Origin: Choanephora cucurbitarum
Taxonomy: Eukaryota > Mucoromycota > Mucoromycetes > Mucorales > Choanephoraceae
Length of the DNA: 58,592 nucleotides
Reading direction: 5' to 3'
Assembly (NCBI GenBank): GCA_025331435.1
Contig: JAIWNI010000143.1
Span: 1 to 58,592, forward strand
A program made the translations under genes and the position numbers. Positions 12,116-23,667 of the stretch are shown in pieces (position 1 is the stretch's first letter; the number at the start of each line of letters is the position of its first letter). The notes below the pieces were generated by a model. That model did no database searches. It was not told the origin of the DNA and was given only the letters and a program-made list of their open reading frames with translations.

Positions 12116-15100
12116 TCAATCTTTATTATTTGGATTAATTGAAGAACTTCCAATTGCTCCTTTCTTCGTTTGAGTAGGCTTGTGTAATTTACGTGGTCGA
12201 CCTCGAGAGGATTTGGGCTTTGTGCTTTGTTCTAATCTTCTTTTTTCTCTTTCTTGTTCGCTCAGTTTTGGTCTTCCTCTACCTCTCACTTCTGGCATAG
12301 GATGAGCGTCATCACTGCTGCTTTCATCGGCATCATCAAGTTGGTTGACGGTTTCATTGGAAGTGTCTGTCAATGTTGCCTTTCCTTTGCCCTACACATA
12401 TAGATTAAATGTTCTTAGTCAGAAATGGCTCTAAAGGTACGTTTATATTTCCAGGTAGATATACTTTCTAATTCCGCTAATGTGGCTTTTTTAAGGTAGA
12501 TTTCATGTTTATTTTTGAAGCAATTTTGACCAATTTTTAAAGCATAAAATCGAAAAAATTAAAGAAAAATGGCGAAAATGAAATAAAAAAATCAAAGTAA
12601 AATAAATTAAAGTAAAAAAAAAAAGTCTAACGTTGTGTATCTGAGGTACGTAGGTTGTTGGCATACTTATCTTTAAGTTGCTGAATGGCTGCAAGCGCAT
12701 TTTCATATGACTTGAGCACGATGCTAATGTCTGCGTCTGTTGCATAGTTAGACATCCTACCCAAGTCAGTGTTGAAGTGATGCAGAGTTCTTTCGATTTG
12801 TACACATCGTTCAGTCTTGATCTTCACAATGTTTCTTGTTTCTTGTTGAACTTCATCGCTCACGCCAGCAGGAAGAGTGTCTTCAACAGCAGGTAAAAAA
12901 CCGGAAGGAAGGTAAACTTTCAAAGAAAGAAAACGAGCAAGCAGGTACATGTGCTTGCAAGGTCTACGTCGATGCTCGAAATCCAAACAAGAACAAGAAA
13001 CAACAAGAAGATCACCATTGACAACAACATCATATACCACTTCTTCCTCGGAAAAAGACGAAACTTGCCACTCACCGCATTTATCTTCGGAAAGTCCAGA
13101 AGAGCGACTAATCATGGCCGAGACTTCATCGGCAGTTAACTTCTCTGCCTCCATCTCTCTGACCCTCTGCATCTTCTGGTACTTGGTCATCGCACCATTA
13201 TTGCTTAGAATCCGATCAGATTCTTGTCGCAAGAAGTACTCCACATCTTCAACGAGAACAAACACAAGTTTGTCCAACCTCTTGTTTCTTTCCCTCCGAA
13301 GAAAGACAGTTTTCAATTGGTTATGCCACGATTCAATATAGTTGTTAGTGAGCATATGTGAAAACTGATTTTCATGATAGGCTCTACTCCATACCTTCAT
13401 AACTTCTTCGTGAAACCAATTTCTTTTGAGATAATCAATTAATTCACGGTGAGCAGTGTAATCTACAACGAATTGATTAATTTTTTGCTTAAATATATCC
13501 AAATCATTTTCGTAAATTATCTGCGAAAGAGCACGACGTATGGCGGATCGAACAAGCTTGTTCTCGGCAGGAATGCCACTAGGAGCTTTGCAAACGACGT
13601 CGATTTTTCTACCCCATGCTTGCATAACGTGAAAAACACAGTATTGAATGCTGGCGTCAGGGAAGGTTGTCCTAATAGCACTAACCTCGGCCTTGCAACA
13701 GTCAATGGTGAATTGCTGAGGATCAACTAACACATTGGATGACTTCAAAAATTGAAGCCATTGTACAATAGGAGCTACTGAATGATCGTTAGTCATCATG
13801 TATCCAACGGGCCAACCACGACAAATCTCTTCGTCACGAATCAACAAGGTGTACATGATAACATCAACACCTTGGGACACATCATGAGTTGCATCCAAAC
13901 AGAAAGAGATGGCATTTCTCATTTTGGTCTGCTGCAAAGGAGAAGAGAAACCGAGACCAAAAAGATTGGCATTGCCGCTGTAGGTACAAAGGTCAGCAGT
14001 GAAAATCAAAAAGTTTTTTTCAGGAAGCTTGATTTGTAACCACATCTTGAACGAAACTAAATGATCACTATCCAATTGATATTGACGTTCGTTGAGCTAT
14101 GATGTAACCAATAAATGTAATTAGACAATCTCTCAAAATAAAATTCAAAAACATTACCTTGTTCATCAAGTTCCAAACGTCGTGATAGTTTACTCTTCGT
14201 TCGCTCCTGTTACCGTAATTGTCCATTTCACGAAGAAGATCGATTCGAATTTGGCGAGCAGATTTGGAGCTGTGTTCTAGTTCATTTTGGATCTTCAAGA
14301 GGTATCTTCTTGAGAGGGGAAGACAACGAAGATCATCGGCTTGATCACCAGGAACATGGAAAGTGTGTTCCTGAGCAACAGGAATGAAGTGATATACCTC
14401 GGGTTCCTTAAAATAGCACTTAATGCTAAGAGAAGCAGTACATCCAGCCTTCTTCGATTTCTTTTGGGTGGGCCTGCCTTCATCACGGGCAACGGAAGCA
14501 TAACTGCCACTACGATGGCATATAAACTTGGCAGAATATCTCATTCTGATCTTCTTTTGAAGAGCTTCTTGAGCATCCATGTTGGTGGGCTGCTTGTTTG
14601 AGCTAAAAACGACCCATTTCATAGCGCACAATTCGCTGATTTCTTCAAGGCACTCTTGCCAGTCTGAGGCCTTGACCTTAATAGAGCGAGTCAACGCATA
14701 AACACCGGAGATTGTACCGGGAGAAAGGGCATTGTGAATGTTCTCTAAAGAATAGATGATTTCGTTGTTAATAGCAGACATTATGATAATCGCGTAAAAA
14801 GTGCAATTTCGATTTGAAATCGAAGGTTTTTAGAAAAGTTTATTGAGGGAGTATTAACCGTCACATTAGCGGAATTAGAAAGTATATCTACCTGGAAATA
14901 GAGACTTACCTCTAAAGGCCTCCAGTTTTTCGAAAAAAAAAATACATTACTTTGTCATTTGCTCTTCTGCGTTTTGAAGGTACGGTAGAGTTACTATTAC
15001 CCGACACATTAGCACTAATTGAAGAAGGAGTATTCACAGAGATAGAAACGTTGTCTAGTCGATCAAAGACTGTTAGAATGAATAGAAACGTTGTTGTTGA

Positions 15101-16657
15101 ATCAAACTATTTACCTTCGATGTTTTGGTTCGAGACATTATTACTGGAAATATTAAACATGTTTCTAAAGTTTCTGGTAAGTGATGCTTCAGAGCTGGCA
15201 AATGAAACATCAGAACGAAAAGACAAATCTCTCCGAAGGGTGTCTACTGAGAAATCTCTACTGCTACCTTCGAGAGGATCATGGTTGGCAAATACGTTGG
15301 ATGAGTTATGAAGGTTTGCAGTTGTATCGTTTCGAGATTGTCTGCTTGAGCTGTTTTCTATAATTGTTTCTAAGAAACCTATTGTATGTATTAGCACCCA
15401 TGCATTGCGTTATCTTTTAACTCTTTCGTTTTATTGTGCTAATATTTTTTTGGGCTTCCTACTTACTACTATAATTCTCTGAGTTGCCACTCGTTCCACC
15501 AGCATGACTATTAGTCAAATGCTGATTATTCTCTAAGGTTCTTGAGTTTTCTGCTGAAACTTGTCTTGATTGAGTAACTGTTCGTTCTGATCCACTACTT
15601 TCTGCATCTACAATACGTAGCTTTTAGCCATAATAATCAAGTCAGACTAATTTTTTAGACTTACCATCCATATTAGCCGCAAGTTGAAAGTTTCTTTCAT
15701 TTGGTCTTTCCTCTGGATCATTTACTGGATTTAAGTCGTTGTTTGCAAACCGCAACGTTTCATTTGTCATACTTTCTTCTAACTGATCATTGACTTGTCT
15801 CAAATCTGAATCTAAGCTAGAATCAGACATTCGGCGGACAAACGCAGGATTCTCTGAGGGAATGTAAGGCTCATCATCATCTGTATAGTATGGGTTTTGA
15901 GCACGTGAATCGTCGTTGTCATGAGAATCAGGTATTTCAACCTCATCACCACGCTCCTCTTGATTTCGTCTCTGCTGTTGTGAGGTTCCTTGTTGCTCCA
16001 CTTCATGTAAAAAATAACAAATTAGAAATAGACTTTATTTGATGTAATCTTCCGCTTTTACCAAGTTCGTCTCTTGCTCTTTCGTCTTCGTAAAATTCAG
16101 GACCATTTGTAAAGTCCTGGTTCATGGACAGGTTTACATAGAAATAACCTTCCTTTATTCCCTCTCCAAGCTGAATAGGAGCTATTTCCGGATGGACCAT
16201 TTCTTTTAATCTTTCGGGTATCAAAGGAATTCCTGGTATAATCGTCATACTAAGTGCTTGCATATGAAACTTTTCCTCTACGACTCGTCCCAAAAAGGCT
16301 CTGACGGTGGGCTGCTGTTTCATCACACCAGTAACAAGTAGTATCAAGGGGTCCTTTTTTTCACCCATTCTGCTAATATTCCATTCATTGTCATATCCCT
16401 GAATCATTTCTTGCACTAAACTTAAATTTGCAATTACTTTGACACTATAATTACTACAGAAGGTTCAGTTTGACTTAGTAACTGGATCAAAAAGGGTTAT
16501 TAACTCCAACTGGAAGTAGTACACGTTGTCATCTATCAAAATAGTGTACCCGTGCACGACCAGTTATATCCGTTCAAGTTACGGCAAGTCATACTTACGC
16601 TTTGTAAGGTTCATAGAGTAAGAAGTAGGTCTTCGTTTCGATATGATCGACTTCCAT
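12116..16657 (-). CDS. AT-hook protein gene, Helitron copy 1, last intron holds a MULE
   Basis: Seven-exon minus-strand model, same as copy 2: exons 16657-16599, 16420-16062, 16000-15665, 15607-15467, 15378-15115, 15054-14984 and 12391-12116; 501 aa. The N-terminal ~140 residues look folded (LLVTGVMKQQPTVRAFLGR, then IPLIPERLKEMVHPE). The middle is acidic and Ser/Asn/Gln-rich, probably disordered. The last exon has two AT-hook-like cores, RGRGRPKL and SRGRPRKL, which bind the minor groove of AT-rich DNA. The last intron is 2,592 nt because a MULE sits in it on the same strand; without it the intron is 111 nt. Whether the gene still splices is unknown. The function in the element is unknown. 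Confidence 0.65.
12437..12484. repeat. MULE left terminal inverted repeat
   Basis: 48 bp, inverted match to 14862-14909; the inner 37 bp or so (from TTTCCAGGTAGATATAC inward) are a perfect match. Confidence 0.95.
12627..14781 (-). CDS. MULE transposase (DDE, SWIM zinc finger)
   Basis: Two exons on the minus strand, 14781-14158 and 14096-12627, joined across a 61-nt GT-AG intron; 697 aa. The N-terminal third has a FAR1/WRKY-GCM1-like Cys/His pattern (ICHRSGSYAS, AGCTASLSIKC, EHTFHV). The catalytic core shows the first Asp in FCLDATHD, the second in FTIDCCKAE followed by CVFHVMQAWGRK, and the Glu in NNYIESWHNQLK. A SWIM finger, CSCLDFEHRRRPCKHMYLL, follows. This order is typical of MULE transposases, which cut and paste the element. 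No internal stop is seen, so it may be active. Start: first ATG of the exon 1 frame. Confidence 0.92.
14862..14909. repeat. MULE right terminal inverted repeat
   Basis: 48 bp, the reverse complement of 12437-12484 with mismatches only near the outer tip. The copied target CTCTAAAG follows at once. Confidence 0.95.
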
Positions 16658-18108
16658 TGCATGAGGGAAAAAAACGCCAACATAGCTAGAGTGTATAACT
16701 GATTGCATTTCGAGTAATACTTGTAGCAATTGTTTTTAAGTAGAGAAAAATGGCATGCATAGCATTGATTTAAATTTTATGCTTTGATGGCTTATGTGTT
16801 ACAAGTAAAAAATTGTTTGCGTACGAATGAGACACAGGCCGGTTAAATAACACTCCTTGTGCTAATATGCATCAATAAATAAAGTGTCAAGTATACAATT
16901 GGTTGCGCGCGTAATCACTTGAAAATTCTTGAATAATCTTTAAAGGTTGGATGTACAACATGTTCAAAACAACAGTTGAAGCACAGGCTTTATAATGTCC
17001 CAGTAAATTTTCTAAATATGTAAACATCCTAAAGTTGTGCAACAGGCAAGAATAATGGTTGCAGTTTTCTATTTTTCTTAAAGAGAAAGAACCCAAATTT
17101 TACAAGCAGTACAAACAAGTATACACTTGTATAATATCATACTCCAACCGTTAACGTATATTCCCCCAACAGCTCTTATGATCTAATCGGATATGTGTAT
17201 GGCTCAGTACCATTATTTACCGTTTTTATTTTCCAAGATAAAGTATTACTTTTTTGAGAAAGTGTTGTCCCTTCTGAGGATATACAGATTGAGAAAGAGA
17301 GAACATATGCTTATGGCGTATCACGAAAAACAGGTAATCTATACGGGAAAGTCTAAACAGCATAAGCTATCTGTCACTTACTTTCTATATAAAGTAATTT
17401 TGAGAATAGTCGGTAAAAACGTAGATGACTATTGGCTAGTTACTGGGATGTACAATTATACTCTAGTCGCACAAAATAAAGTGAGTTAGGGTTTCTTCTG
17501 TGTTCATTATAGATTTTTTATGCAGTTTGATAGCTTATTTTCGTATTGAGTCTCTGTCAATGAATCCACGGTTATCTTAAATAAACACAAGTATCAAGGG
17601 ATTGCAAAGTCCATAATGTGAGTACTACTTTGTACTACTATCTTTTGTATAGACCAAAAATGGAGTTTGCTATTGTAATTGACCAAAGGACATATATTAT
17701 TGTACTTGCAGAAAGCTCTAAGAGATAAATTAGATCTAGTTGTAAGGCGATTTGGATGCTATAAAGTTTATATCTTTACATATGAATTAGCATATCTTCG
17801 ATAAAAGTGCTTTCACGAATGAGATGTTTTAGGTCGTAAAAGTTGCACAGCAAAAAGAGTTTTGACAAGGCACACAAACACAATGTCTTGACAGTATAAG
17901 GTTAAATTTCCCAAGTACAAGGAAGTGCATTAGGAACAGTAACTTTTTGAACAAACGCGTTTCTCAAGTCAATCCTCAATTCCTAACAAAAGTAATCCTT
18001 AATTTATGATTATAAATCACTGATTCTCGTCATACTATATAAAGGATGGCAGAGTGCGTACTAGCTATTCCGTCAAGCCAATTTTTTTAAGCTCGAATCT
18101 TTACCAAA
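16658..18108. promoter_or_regulatory. Divergent intergenic region, Helitron copy 1
   Basis: About 1.45 kb between the diverging AT-hook gene (minus) and 263-aa gene (plus). It must hold both promoters. A TATATAAA box at 18036-18043 lies 66 bp before the 263-aa start codon. A 98-codon plus frame at 17193-17489 is low-complexity aromatic/basic, and I do not believe it is a gene, although it is unchanged in copy 2 at 27752-28048. Confidence 0.5.
18036..18043 (+). promoter_or_regulatory. TATA box for the 263-aa gene, copy 1
   Basis: TATATAAA, 66 bp upstream of the ATG at 18109. Same position relative to the gene in copy 2 (28595-28602). Confidence 0.6.
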
Positions 18109-19017
18109 ATGCTCTTCTGTGAAATCACCGACGCCAACATCTATGGTGAACCATTCTTCCGTATCACTGGAAGAACAGCTTCTCTGGAGTCTCGTTGTAT
18201 GGACTCTGGAAGCAGAGTAAAGCTCTATACGAGTCATCCAGCTCTCATGTACTATTTCATTCGCTTTGGAGGAATTGACACTCGCCATTGTATCTCTGGT
18301 ATGTCAAAATTTAAAATTTGGGTCAAAATTGCCATCTCATATTACTTCGAGTATAGGCGCTTTGCATGTGTCGGCTTACACGTTTGACGACTCCACCAGA
18401 GCACATGCTAACATTAGGGTGAGTGTGGTGGACATCAAGCCCAACTTTCAAGTCGATGATGACGGCAATGTCATTCGTACTGCTGCCAGGAGAATCAAGA
18501 CTCGGGAATTCCCTAGAAATAGGGAATTTGTCAAAATGAAGTTTGTGGTGTATAAACACATTTGGGAGCATATTCAAGATGCTAGGGTTGTCAACCAGAG
18601 AAACCTGGTTGTTGAGCCATTTGCTCTTGAATTGAGCGATATGTATGCCGATCTTGGTAAGTTATTTGACGATGATATTTTATGCTTTGTAAATTAATGT
18701 ATTTGGGTCTTGTAGTTCGTAGACAGTTGGTAATTGGAAATTACGATCCTGTCAACATCAGACAAACGATGGCTGGTCGCGCCAACAATGAGGCCAACCC
18801 TAACAGACAAGTCGTTCGTGTTCTCAGGTTGGATTACACCTACAACAACGTTGTCCGACGACTGGAGGACAACTGGGATCACCCTTCGTTGGAGATTGAC
18901 ACCTTGTTGGATGACAACATCCCTCTCGAGCCTTCCGTCATGTTTGAGAGAACGGTCAATGACGAGGATGATCGTTCTGACACCGCTAGTCACCACTCGT
19001 CCATGCACCAGGATTGA
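18109..19017 (+). CDS. Helitron accessory protein, 263 aa, unknown function (copy 1)
   Basis: Three exons: 18109-18298, 18357-18656 and 18716-19017, split by 58- and 59-nt introns (GTATGT..TATAG and GTAAGT..TGTAG); phases match across both junctions. The protein starts MLFCEITDANIYGEPFFRIT. It looks rich in beta strand in its first two thirds (for example ALHVSAYTF, VSVVDIKPNF, KMKFVVYKHI), and ends in an acidic tail (VNDEDDRSDTASHHSSMHQD). I recognise no family. It lies 283 bp upstream of the RepHel start on the same strand, with its own TATA box and an AATAAA at 19041-19046, so it looks like a separate gene. Some plant and animal Helitrons carry single-strand DNA-binding (RPA-like) genes; a similar role here would be a guess. 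Confidence 0.75.
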
Positions 19018-19040
19018 TCACCTTTTTTTTTTCTTTGTAA

Positions 19041-19046
19041 AATAAA
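19041..19046 (+). terminator. Polyadenylation signal, 263-aa gene, copy 1
   Basis: AATAAA 24 bp after the TGA, followed by a T-rich run. Repeated at 29600-29605. Confidence 0.5.
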
Positions 19047-19235
19047 GTTTTTTTTTATTCATCGTTTATGCTAAATTTTATTTTCTGATACATTGTATCA
19101 CAATAAACCCTATTTTTTATCTGTGAGAAAAATCTTAATTATGATCACCACAAGGAAGCACCAAAAAGCTTCCTCTCGAATGTCAAGTGCAAGTGTCATA
19201 ATCCTAATTTTGACAAACTGTCATGTTTGAAAATG

Positions 19236-19243
19236 TATAAAAA
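19236..19243 (+). promoter_or_regulatory. TATA box for RepHel, copy 1
   Basis: TATAAAAA, 58 bp upstream of the ATG at 19301. A second TATATAAA lies only about 12 bp from the ATG and is too close to be the likelier box. Copy 2 equivalent: 29795-29802. Confidence 0.5.
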
Positions 19244-19300
19244 GAAAGAGTTTTTAAAATTCATTAGACTTACTTTTCATTCAATATATAAAAAATTATA

Positions 19301-22300
19301 ATGTTCCATACTTTCCGTGTACGCGATAACAACTTGTCCTCCTTTACAGCAGTTCAAAAAAGACAAGTAAAGGCTTTCCAAGACTTTGTTATGAAGAAGC
19401 CTGATGGATTTTGTTGCATCTGTTTAAAAGTGCTCTATCCCGAGGATCAGCACTATAGAAGCATTAGTACCGAAACTCCCTTACCTTGCTTGGATTGGAA
19501 GCTTGAACCACTCAGCGATACTGAGGATGAATCTATGAAGATGGTATGCAAGGAACATGTCCACACGTTGCCTGCAGATTTTTCTAAATTCTCAATGGTG
19601 TATCCAGGTACAATAAAATCATGGCTGCTATATTTTGTTACTAACATTTTTGCAATTCAGGTGACCTTGCTCCTGAGACAAAGGATCTCAATTACAGAGA
19701 AAGATCGGTCTTGTCTCCCATCAAGCTCATGTCCCAGATAACAAGAAAATCGACATTGTGTCATGGAAGAATTGGTCACTTTGAAGTCAAGGGCCCTATG
19801 TATACAACCCACAACTACGAATTCGCCGAAATGGCTTACGGTGGTACTTTGAGTTTGTTCTTTGTTCGTGGTGACCCATCTATGATTAGAAAGAAGAAGG
19901 TTGAAGACGCTTACCGAGCTTTGCAGCAAACGCACCCTTTGTTGGCACGCTATGACATGCCCAAGCTAACTTTTTCTTTGGTCAACTACCACATCTCTGA
20001 GAACAAGAAGCATGTAGACATTGAAAAAGGATGGTTGAACAACGCTCTCTTTGCAAACGAAGATGTCAATCCTCAAGCAACTGATGTCGAATTCAAGGAC
20101 TTGATTATAGGCGAAGACAATGTCGGAAAAATGATCCGCTATTCTCACCCCAGTCTGTTGGCCCTCCTCTTTCCTTACCTTTATACCACCTGCACTGGCC
20201 ACTATTCATTAGTGCCTCAAAATTTGCCAGAATTTTCAGCTCAAGAAGGGATCTACGGTTTGCCCGAGAATCAAGGCGGTGTCTCTGTTGCTACCATGAA
20301 AGAAGAAAGCTTATCTTCTTATGCAAAAAGCAGATTGCTTATTCAAGACCGAAGATTTGCAAGAGATCCTTCCTTCTTATTCTTCATGTTGGATTTGATC
20401 GAAAAGAGAAACATTGCATCTGCTAACAGATTTGTGGTCTCCACCAAGGGTCGAAACAACCTGAGACAAAGCGATGTCGTCAACCCTTTGACTGGAAAGA
20501 TGAACAAAAACATAGTCTCCACCGTTCCACCTCAAATACGTTCATCCTATGCATACAAAAGAAAAAACTTTCTTGATCTTCAGTGCATTTTCGAGAACCT
20601 TGGTGCACCCCAGCTTTTTTTGACGTTTACTTGCGATGATAAGAGTGAAGACTTCAAAAATATTCTTCGAGACGATGCCCAATTTCCCTGGGAAGATCCT
20701 GTCCTCTTCACTCTGCACTTTAAAAGAAAATGGCAAAAGTTCTTTACTGATTACATTTGCAAGAAATTTGCTGCTCAGATCGGGGGCATTAAGGAATTTA
20801 GCTGGGTCATGGAGATTCAAGACAGAGGTAGCCCTCACATTCATATGGTGCTTTGGACAGAAAAAAGTGTGCAAGAACTGATTCAGATGAACGTTGTTCA
20901 TACTTGGTTCCCTGAAGGTACTACTAATGATGACCCTATGATGCATGGGCTGGTTAATCGATTGCAACTTCACAAGTGCAATCTCAAGTAAGTTTCATTA
21001 TGTCAGCTTTCTTAGAACAAAGGTACTAATCATCAACTGTCATTGTATAGCTACTGCAAAAAAGGTGATCCAACAAGAAAGTGTCGCTTTGGTTACCCTA
21101 AACCTTACTCTCCTGTCACTGTCCTTGACTCTGAAAGCCGTTGTACGTACAAACGTGATGTTGGTGATGCCTATGTCAACAACTATAACCCCTACCTTTT
21201 GGCTGTTTTCCGTACATCAATGGACATTCAATACAACGATGGGCCTCAAGCTGTTAGATACCTTGCAAAGTATCTGGCAAAAGATGACTACGAAGCAAAG
21301 ATTTTGCTAAAAAACATTCAGCTTCAAAATCAAGGCTATTATAAAAGAACATCGTACGTATCAGAAAGAGAGCACTACTCGACTCGTATCGTTGGAGCAG
21401 TAGAAGCAACTTACGACTTGATGGGATGGAGAAAGCATAGCAATTCAAGAAACGTATTGTTCTTGAGTACAAGCCTTATTGGTCAAGATACAAGGCGTTT
21501 GCGAACTGATATTAAGGAGCTGGATACTGAAGATGACAAGATCTATTCGTTTACCCCAGTTGGTATGTCTTTTATTCACAAGCAGCTAGATACAAACGAG
21601 ACCTCTAACTTTTTCTATGTAGAAATTTATGAAAAACGAGAAGGTGCAGAAGGCTTGACTATGCCACAATTCTTCAGCTTTTACAAAAGGGTTTATAAAG
21701 ACATTAGATACACTACTGTAAGAAACGTGACTCGCCCTTACTATCCCCAACCGCTGCCAGAATACGTCCAATGTTCGCGTAAACTCGTATTCAAGCTCAT
21801 CAAAGACAAGCCTCTCTTCTGGAGAACGTTTAATCAAAGCGAAATGAATGGCGAAAGTTTTTACTATCAACAGATAGTGCTCAAGCTTCCCATTTTTAAC
21901 ACTACTTATCAAGACGAAATGAGTCGCTTTGGATCATTTAAAGGTTAGCCGTACTCAACTGTCGTAAGAGTGGCTCAGAAATACTAACTGTAGCAAAATA
22001 GATTATTATGAACATTTGCTGAATGAAGGCGAGATTGAAGCTCATAGAAGGGTCAACATCAATTCATTAGATGACATTGCTGATGTGGAAAGAGGTCTTG
22101 ATGCCTGTCGCGACGAACTCTCCATGATGCAATCTATGGCTAATCAAAGTCAAAAGAGCATCTTTGAACAAGTCATCACTGAACTTGAGCTCAATTCAAC
22201 TGCAATCATATCTGGAGCCGCTGGAACAGGAAAGTCGTTTGTCTTAAGGATGCTAGAAAGACACTATAGACTACAAGATTATAAGGTAACTGAGTACTCT

Positions 22301-23438
22301 TTAAAACAACTTCAGATAACTAATTAGATACGTTCAATTCATATAGGTTTTCAAGATGGCACCAACTGGTGTAGCTGCACACAACATCGCTGGTCAGACA
22401 GTGCACAGATTTTTTGGTTTGACAAATGTGTCTGCTGTTCCCAACTTTCTTGTTCTCGATCAATATGTCAAGCTCTATCCAAAGATACTCTTGCTTATTG
22501 ACGAATATTCAATGATCAGTGCCAAACTTTTTGAATCAATCAACGATGCTTTAGTTAAGACTACACAAAGAGCCACCATTATGGGAGGGATCAAGACCAT
22601 TTTCTTTGGAGATGTTGCTCAACTCTTACCCATTCAGCATAAAGAAGGCAAGATCTGGGAGTCTGAATTATTCAACGCTGTTCCTCGCTTTTCTCTCACT
22701 GATCCTGTCCGACAGCAAGATGAACGCTTTGTTGAAATTCTAAACAAAGTACGAAACTACCAGTTTGACGAATCAGTCATCTCATTCATCAATGAGAGAA
22801 CTGTTCTCAAATGTGACCTTCCTCTTTCCTGCTTGCGTCTTTACACCACTAGACAGAGAGTCACTACAGCGAATCAAAAGGACTTCACTGGTTTCCCTGG
22901 TGAAGAAATGGAGTTCAAAGCACAAGATTCTTTTGTTGGTAATGAGCGCACTGCCAAAATCGCTTTGAGGGAAACAAGACTTCTAGACAATCTCTTCCTG
23001 AAGCCAAACATGCCTGTCATGGTCATTCACAACCTACATGTCCCCAGTGGATGGGTAAATGGTACCATTGCTCTAATTGAATACATGGAAGAGGAAAACA
23101 TATGCCTGAAGAAGACACTGCCCAATGGAGATGATGCTATCTACTGGATCCAGCGCATAAGTCGCCAAGTGCCTGGTACTAGCTATGCAAGGACACAGTT
23201 TCCTATCGTTCCTGCTTTTGCAACAACCATTCACAAGGCACAAAGCGCAACCATCGACTGTGTAGGTATCCACTTGGACAACATGCTTTCACATGGTCAA
23301 CTCTACGTTGCCATGTCTCGAGTAAGAAAGATCGAAGATTTGTACTTTTTCGGGGCTGAAATGCCGCTTAATATCAAAAGAAAATTTGGTGCTGATGTAG
23401 ATGCAGTAGAAATTGTTAGAACTAAAAGACGCTCATAA
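19301..23438 (+). CDS. Helitron RepHel (HUH endonuclease plus Pif1 helicase), copy 1
   Basis: Five exons: 19301-19607, 19661-20987, 21051-21943, 22002-22285 and 22347-23438; introns of 53-63 nt, exons totalling 3,903 nt, giving 1,300 aa with all phases matching. The N-terminus has a possible zinc motif (FCCICLKVLYPEDQH). The Rep part shows FLTFTCDD, the HUH motif SPHIHMVLW and the tyrosine motif RYLAKYLAK with two Tyr four residues apart. The helicase part has Walker A GAAGTGKS, Walker B LLIDEYSM, motif III FGDVAQLLP, and AFATTIHKAQS / LYVAMSRVR near the end. This is the rolling-circle replicase of Helitrons: Rep nicks and joins single strands, and the helicase unwinds. It lacks the zinc-knuckle N-terminus of the Helitron at 45495. 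No defects seen. Confidence 0.93.
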
Positions 23439-23456
23439 TCACTTTTGTAATTCAAA

Positions 23457-23462
23457 ATAAAA
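23457..23462 (+). terminator. Polyadenylation signal, RepHel copy 1
   Basis: AATAAA 18 bp after the TAA stop of RepHel. Repeated at 34016-34021. Confidence 0.5.
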
Positions 23463-23631
23463 TATCCTTTGTCTAAATCTCAATCATCGTTCCTTTCAAA
23501 CGAGTTCAATCAGAACTAAAACATCACCGACGAACATCCCCGATCCATGAGCAAATTGATTGGCTGCCGTTTTGGACTGCCATAATTTTTGAGCTGAGCT
23601 GAGCTGAGCATACAGAACAGCACTCTCTTAT

Positions 23632-23667
23632 CTTTTTTCTTTTTTCTTTTTTCTTTTTTCTTTTTTC
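23632..23667. repeat. (CTTTTTT)n spacer between tandem Helitrons
   Basis: 36 bp made of five C-plus-T6 units joins the right tip of copy 1 to the left tip of copy 2. The right flank of copy 2 is a pure T run, while the left flank of copy 1 is ordinary sequence. Confidence 0.9.

Larger units (their letters stand above)
12437..14909 (-). mobile_element. MULE (Mutator-like) DNA transposon, complete
   Basis: A 2,473-bp element with 48-bp terminal inverted repeats at 12437-12484 and 14862-14909. They are identical except for a few bases near the outer tips (GTACGTTTATATTTCC against GTAAGTCTCTATTTCC). An 8-bp target duplication CTCTAAAG flanks it at 12429-12436 and 14910-14917. The second Helitron copy has the unoccupied site with a single CTCTAAAG near 25468. 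TIR length, TSD size and transposase type agree with the Mutator superfamily. Confidence 0.95.
10629..23631 (+). mobile_element. Helitron-like element, tandem copy 1 (with nested MULE)
   Basis: Defined by comparison with 23668-34190. Identity starts at TTTTACATATT and ends at CACTCTCTTAT. Apart from the MULE plus its target duplication (2,481 bp) and one A in a poly-A run, I see no difference between copies; every long open frame is identical. Gene content is a RepHel gene, a 263-aa gene and a divergent AT-hook gene. The left tip is not the TC, and the right tip not the CTRR, expected of canonical Helitrons. A weak imperfect hairpin (TGGC/GCCA plus CC/GG) lies at 23561-23582, about 50 bp from the right end, followed by four GAGCT-type repeats. 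Confidence 0.85.

Noticed and set aside
17193..17489. 98-codon plus-strand frame in the Helitron intergenic region (copy at 27752)
   Set aside because: Aromatic/basic low-complexity peptide with no domain or splice partner; it is unchanged between copies only because the whole element is.
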